Assembly: GCF_031312595.1 (NCBI RefSeq)
Contig: NZ_CP133592.1
Span: 930,001-994,000 of the forward strand
Length of the DNA: 64,000 nucleotides
Origin: Methanolobus sediminis
GTDB taxonomy: Archaea > Halobacteriota > Methanosarcinia > Methanosarcinales > Methanosarcinaceae
Direction of reading: 5' to 3'
The notes beneath the pieces were generated by a model. That model ran no database searches and was not told the DNA's origin. It was given only the letters and a program-made list of their open reading frames with translations. A program made the translations under genes and the position numbers. How positions within the stretch are numbered: position 1 is the first letter of the stretch; each line of letters begins with the position of its first letter. Positions 60,446-64,000 of the stretch are shown one piece after another.

Positions 60446-61627
60446 TTACTTACGTCTGTTGAAGAACAGTGCCAGACCAACTATTGCAAGTACAGGAACA
60501 GCAATTGTTGGGAATTCTGGAATATCACCATCTAGCACCCACGTCTTATTAACAGGATCTTCTATTTCTACCTTAACTCCCTGGTCATCATAGAAGTAAG
60601 CTGTTATCTCATCCATTCCAATTCCACCATCACCTGTGTATGTGAAAGTTGCTTCTCCGTTTGAATCTGTTACATCCGTACCAGTGTCTCCAGCATTTGG
60701 TCCGCTTATTACCTCAAAGTAGACCGTGACATTTTCAACTGGCACAGCCTGACTAGTGACCGTTGCAGTAACGGTGTGATCAGTATTGACTACATTCTGG
60801 GCACAGCATGGTGTCAGGCCGATGCCTGTAACAACGTATCCACATGGCAGGTTGGAAGGATTGAAAGACTGCTGGAGCTCCTGATACCATATCTCCCTCA
60901 GAGCAGCGCTACCAGGATAAGAAAGGCCTATGTAATCGATATCAAATCCATTATAGATGAACAGGCCTGTATCTGTGCCAGTAGGATATTTTGCATATGT
61001 GTGCACGGGACCGAATACATTATTAGTGTTTGTACCAGTCATATCCAGACACCAGTGAGAATCATGGGTTGTCATGACATTCATATCACCTACTGCATCA
61101 ACAGGATACGTCAACATAGCTGCAGTGTCAATGTAATAAGGACTGCTTGTATCTGTTGAAGACAGCGAGTTCTCTTCTACTATGGTGAGGGCTACACCAA
61201 CCCTACCTGTTGCGCCAGGATTATTGGTAGTGAATGGATATGGCAGCCAGCTGTAGTCCTGCGTTGTTTCTTCACTGTCATAGATAATAAGTTTGTTACC
61301 GTTTGCTACAAAGTTTATAATGGCTGTCTTCTGCGCAGCAGTGAGTGTACCTGTACTGGGCAAAGCGTTATTTCCAACCAGCATCACTACAGTGTCATAG
61401 GGAGCAAGGTTTGCATCATTAACATCTGCCGGGAGCATTGTATCAAAGGTCATACCAGCGACTACTGTAGGAAGAGTACCACCATTAGGTGTGCTATATC
61501 CACCTATTGCAACTACATTCTGACTGCTGGTCAGAGCCGATGCTGATTGACTTAGCAGACCTATACACACAGCTATTACTAGAATGGTAGTAACAGCTGA
61601 TTTTACTGTTAATTTCTTGATTTTCAT
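60446..61627 (-). CDS. PEF-CTERM surface protein
   Basis: The 393-residue protein has a signal peptide (VTTILVIAVCIGLLSQSASA), a first domain with a glutamine-amidotransferase-like or ThuA-like look (TVVMLVGNNALPSTGTLTAA; KLIIYDSEE), a bacterial-Ig-like domain (VTVYFEVISGPNAGDTGTDV) and the C-terminal signal PEFPTIAVPVLAIVGLALFF followed by NRRK. That is a PEF-CTERM tail, recognised by archaeosortase C-type enzymes in methanogens, so it should be anchored on the cell surface. Its leader may fold over its ribosome-binding site. Confidence 0.88.
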   Translation of the reverse strand: MKIKKLTVKSAVTTILVIAVCIGLLSQSASALTSSQNVVAIGGYSTPNGGTLPTVVAGMTFDTMLPADVNDANLAPYDTVVMLVGNNALPSTGTLTAAQKTAIINFVANGNKLIIYDSEETTQDYSWLPYPFTTNNPGATGRVGVALTIVEENSLSSTDTSSPYYIDTAAMLTYPVDAVGDMNVMTTHDSHWCLDMTGTNTNNVFGPVHTYAKYPTGTDTGLFIYNGFDIDYIGLSYPGSAALREIWYQELQQSFNPSNLPCGYVVTGIGLTPCCAQNVVNTDHTVTATVTSQAVPVENVTVYFEVISGPNAGDTGTDVTDSNGEATFTYTGDGGIGMDEITAYFYDDQGVKVEIEDPVNKTWVLDGDIPEFPTIAVPVLAIVGLALFFNRRK

Positions 61628-61632
61628 ATCAT

Positions 61633-61664
61633 ACCACCTCTTTCTTGATTTTGCAATAGGTGGT
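61633..61664 (-). promoter_or_regulatory. Leader hairpin that would cover the ribosome-binding site
   Basis: In the minus-strand mRNA ACCACCT (61664-61658) can pair with AGGTGGT (61639-61633), the ribosome-binding site just before the ATG at 61627, around an 18-nt loop. The perfect 7-bp pairing would hide the site and could switch translation. Confidence 0.5.
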
Positions 61665-62139
61665 GTTCAGAAGTTAGCACATATACAGCCCTAGCTATAT
61701 ATGCACAGTAATTCGTTCTATTTCCGCACCCCACTTATGCAAAAATTAAAGATAGGAATTTCCAACTATCCCTAATAAAAAAGTGATGAACATCATATAT
61801 AATTGCACCGATTGCATACAAAATTATATCTCTAAAAATAAATATATATCTAAATAAAATAGATTTTTAATTAATAATTTAATTAATAGTAACAAATAAT
61901 TATGAATAAACAGAAGAAAAATTAAATTAAAAATAGTTTTTTAAAAATTTACATAAAAATAAATATAACAGTTGCTGATCTAAAGTACGTAAAACCTAAA
62001 ATATAGAGAAGATGCCAGGGCTTTTTCCATTATTTTAATTTGATATACACCACCTTATACTCAACAAAATCACAAAATCTTGAAGATTGCCGCATCTCAG
62101 ATTCAGCAGATTTGATATTATAGCATCAACCTTTCCAAT
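61665..62139. other. Very AT-rich intergenic region
   Basis: About 475 bp between two minus-strand genes. The part from about 61840 to 61980 is almost entirely A/T, with TATA-like stretches that probably hold the promoter of the surface-protein gene. No ORF, RNA gene or clear dyad is recognised. Confidence 0.5.
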
Positions 62140-62817
62140 TCAGACTTTCTTCCCCACAATCACAAATCCATTAACCTGATTCCCTGTCCTTGTCACAAAA
62201 GTATCCCTCTTGAAAAACTCCACCTCAAACCCATTCTCAACTAACAAAAACACCAATTCCTTTTCAGTAAAGTGATGAGCAGTATAAGCAATCTCACCAG
62301 TCTGTTCATCATAGGCTAAGAATGAACCCTCTTCCTTTGTCACAGGCAAATCCCTTAGGTAACGTTCACGATAGATATCAGAATGCCAGGTCTGTCCAAA
62401 ATCTGCAATATAGAGGTAGGTACCTGGCTTAAGAACACGGCAGGCTTCACGTACAATTCTGGAGCGGTCTTCCTTTGAGACAACAACCGTGAGGAAAGCC
62501 TGCATAATAACAACATCAAAACTCTCATCTGCAAACGGAAGAGCAATGGCTGTGGCTCTTGCAAATGCAGGAACCATCTGGATTTCATATTCTATGGCTG
62601 CTTTTGCGGTCATCTCCAGAGCATCGTGGTTGATGTCGATGCTTGTTACTGGAAATCCATGTGAAGCTAGTTCTATGCTCACTTTTCCAGTGGCACATGC
62701 AACATCAAGAATATGGGCATTAGCAGATATATACTTGAAGATGACAGGATCAAGTTTTATTGTTGCAGGGAGTCCTTTTCCCTCAACATCAATCCACGGG
62801 TTTTCATGTTTACTCAT
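62140..62817 (-). CDS. SAM-dependent methyltransferase (UbiE-like)
   Basis: The 225-residue protein has class I methyltransferase motifs: ILDVACATGKVSIELASHG (SAM site), VTSIDINHDALEMTAKA and DESFDVVIMQAFLTVV, then a C-terminal part with LRDLPVTKEEGSFLAY and a GKKV end. The substrate is unknown; UbiE-like enzymes methylate quinones and many small molecules. GAGGGA lies upstream of the ATG. A broken copy of its 3' end lies at 60101-60275. It is divergent from gatC. Confidence 0.9.
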   Translation of the reverse strand: MSKHENPWIDVEGKGLPATIKLDPVIFKYISANAHILDVACATGKVSIELASHGFPVTSIDINHDALEMTAKAAIEYEIQMVPAFARATAIALPFADESFDVVIMQAFLTVVVSKEDRSRIVREACRVLKPGTYLYIADFGQTWHSDIYRERYLRDLPVTKEEGSFLAYDEQTGEIAYTAHHFTEKELVFLLVENGFEVEFFKRDTFVTRTGNQVNGFVIVGKKV

Positions 62818-63009
62818 GATTTAAAAATCCCTCATTGAAATTTCTGAAGAAGAATATAATTCAGTAGAAGAAATAGATTCTCACAAAAAACAGTTAATTA
62901 TCTGCCAGACATAAGCAAACTGCTTAACCAACATTTTTAATATAATCGCCTGCTTTTCTAAGACTTAAATATACTACATATTACCCTATTTCAATTAGAG
63001 GAACTTACG

Positions 63010-63291
63010 ATGATCACTAAAGAAGAGGTAGAACACGTAGGCTGGCTCGCACGTATCGAGATCGATGCAAAAGAATCTGATGCGTATGCAGAGAAGCTCA
63101 ACTCCGTACTGGACTATTTCGGGCAGCTCGATGAGGTTGACACCGAAGGCGTAAAGCCAACATACCACGTAGCGGACATTGTAAACGTGTTCAGGAAAGA
63201 CGAAGTCACAGAATCGATGTCACAGGAAGAAGTGCTTGCAAACACCGAACACAAGCAGGAAGGAAACTTCAAAGCTCCTAAGATCATGTGA
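63010..63291 (+). CDS. gatC: Asp-tRNA(Asn)/Glu-tRNA(Gln) amidotransferase subunit C
   Basis: The 93-residue protein matches GatC: EVEHVGWLARIEIDAKES, a LDYFGQLDEVDTEGVKPTYH helix region and FRKDEVTESMSQEEVLANT. GatC is the small subunit that bridges GatA and GatB in the amidotransferase that makes Asn- or Gln-tRNA from misacylated precursors. GAGGAA precedes the ATG. gatA follows after 9 bp with its ribosome-binding site in the gap. Confidence 0.95.
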   Translation: MITKEEVEHVGWLARIEIDAKESDAYAEKLNSVLDYFGQLDEVDTEGVKPTYHVADIVNVFRKDEVTESMSQEEVLANTEHKQEGNFKAPKIM

Positions 63292-63300
63292 GGTGGACAA

Positions 63301-64000
63301 ATGGCAGCATGGACAAACATTTCAGGCATCAGACAGAAGATTGCAGACTCTTCAGCTGAAGAGGTCACTGCCTCTTACATAGAGACTATTGGCAAGAGCA
63401 AGATCAACGGATTCACCACTCTCTCAGACGAGGCGATCAACACAGCCCGTGAGATAGACGCAAACGGTCACGAAGGACCTCTTGCAGGTGTACCGATCGC
63501 GATCAAGGAGAACATTTCCACAAAGGGACTCTCCACAACCTGCTCATCAAAGATACTTCAGGGATATGTGCCACCATACGATGCACATGTCATTGAGAAG
63601 CTGAAGGAAGCAGGAGCAGTAATTCTTGGAAAGACCAACATGGACGAATTTGCCATGGGAACTTCCACCGAATCAAGCTACTATGGACCAACATTTAACC
63701 CATGGGATATGAACAGGGTCCCAGGAGGTTCTTCCGGTGGCAGTGCAGCAGTCGTTGCAGCAGGTGAAGCACCTGTATCACTTGGTTCTGACACCGGAGG
63801 TTCAGTCAGGTGTCCGGCAGCATACTGTGGTGTGGTTGGAATAAAACCAACCTATGGATGCATCTCAAGATACGGACTTATCTCCTACGCGAACTCACTG
63901 GAACAGATCGGTCCACTTGCAACAAACGTTGCAGACATTGCAACCATTATGGATGTAGTAGCAGGATATGACAACAGGGACAGCACATCCATTAACAGGG
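63301..64000 (+). CDS. gatA: Asp-tRNA(Asn)/Glu-tRNA(Gln) amidotransferase subunit A (3' end outside window)
   Basis: The frame runs from the ATG at 63301 off the right edge; about 233 residues are visible. It has the amidase-signature family triad region: [14 protein letters not shown] with the catalytic Lys, then [15 protein letters not shown] and [15 protein letters not shown] holding the two catalytic serines. GatA releases ammonia from glutamine (or asparagine) for tRNA amidation with GatB. GAGGTGG lies just upstream, between gatC and gatA. Confidence 0.96.
   Translation, partial: MAAWTNISGIRQKIADSSAEEVTASYIETIGKSKINGFTTLSDEAINTAREIDANGHEGPLAGVPIAIKENISTKGLSTTCSSKILQGYVPPYDAHVIEKLKEAGAVILGKTNMDEFAMGTSTESSYYGPTFNPWDMNRVPGGSSGGSAAVVAAGEAPVSLGSDTGGSVRCPAAYCGVVGIKPTYGCISRYGLISYANSLEQIGPLATNVADIATIMDVVAGYDNRDSTSINR

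Noticed and set aside
60136-60480. 114-residue minus frame
   Set aside because: Part of it is the decayed methyltransferase fragment read in a mixed frame, and the rest overlaps the 3' end of the PEF-CTERM gene; it is not an intact gene.
1-64000. CRISPR arrays, rRNA, tRNA genes and insertion sequences
   Set aside because: No regular direct repeats with spacers, no tRNA T-arm consensus, no rRNA-like conserved blocks and no transposase gene were seen by reading; a covariance-model scan was not possible.

Overview
The window is archaeal and comes from a methylotrophic methanogen of the Methanosarcinaceae type; a Methanolobus-like organism is my best guess, and the genus cannot be proved from this sequence. 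The evidence is a formaldehyde-activating enzyme, MfnB of methanofuran biosynthesis, methanogenesis marker protein 14, an archaeal S-adenosylmethionine synthetase, a UbiA-type DGGGP synthase for ether lipids, a CDC48/VAT ATPase, CetZ, an RNA-free RNase P homologue (HARP), GatC/GatA, TATA-type promoters and strong GGAGG/GGTGG ribosome-binding sites. Several genes appear to start with TTG. I see no rRNA, tRNA, CRISPR array or intact transposon.

Layout. 1-4.5 kb: the tail of a sensor kinase, a response regulator-kinase-YbjQ operon, a small winged-helix regulator and a membrane sensor-like protein. 4-13 kb: two paralogous minus-strand operons of MacB-type ABC transporters, each made of ATPase, secreted COG1361-type protein and one or two FtsX/MacB permeases. 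13-18 kb: two further LolC/E-like permeases without ATPases, a divergent pyrophosphatase-like gene, small ORFs and a LysE exporter. 18-26 kb: a LarA-like racemase, enolase, regulators, an orphan LolD-like ATPase, CetZ and a membrane-anchored surface protein. 25.6-31.3 kb: the NAD de novo genes (nadC facing nadX-nadA), DGGGP synthase, S-adenosylmethionine synthetase and HARP. 31.9-36.4 kb: a chemoreceptor and CDC48. 36.4-38.1 kb: a small AT-rich island (unknown protein, SNase-like protein, membrane protein) that looks acquired. 38.2-45.7 kb: mfnB facing a HisA-like gene, tmk with an unannotated 42-residue zinc-ribbon ORF upstream, DUF166, PolX, tiny basic ORFs, marker 14 and thioredoxin. 45.9-50.9 kb: an Mrr-like nuclease fused to PH-like domains, copZ-copA and a frameshifted acetyltransferase. 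50.9-54.2 kb: a radical SAM protein and a siroheme-reductase-like protein, divergent from a YHS-FrhB fusion. 54.4-64 kb: a TolB-like surface protein, an HxlR regulator facing fae, a ferredoxin-nitroreductase, a secreted transglutaminase-like protein, a PEF-CTERM surface protein, a methyltransferase with a decayed partial copy 2 kb away, and gatC-gatA running off the right edge.

The most unusual unit is the siroheme-reductase-like gene facing the F420-oxidoreductase-like gene. Together they carry the two halves that are fused in F420-dependent sulfite reductase (Fsr), here as separate genes across a shared promoter region with a perfect 10-bp inverted repeat; the F420 half also has an N-terminal YHS metal-binding domain. 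Other points worth checking are a 17-bp motif shared by the two ABC operons, the Mrr-PH fusion, several small ORFs, possible non-AUG starts and a hairpin that would mask a ribosome-binding site. All functions are inferred from sequence; no searches were run.
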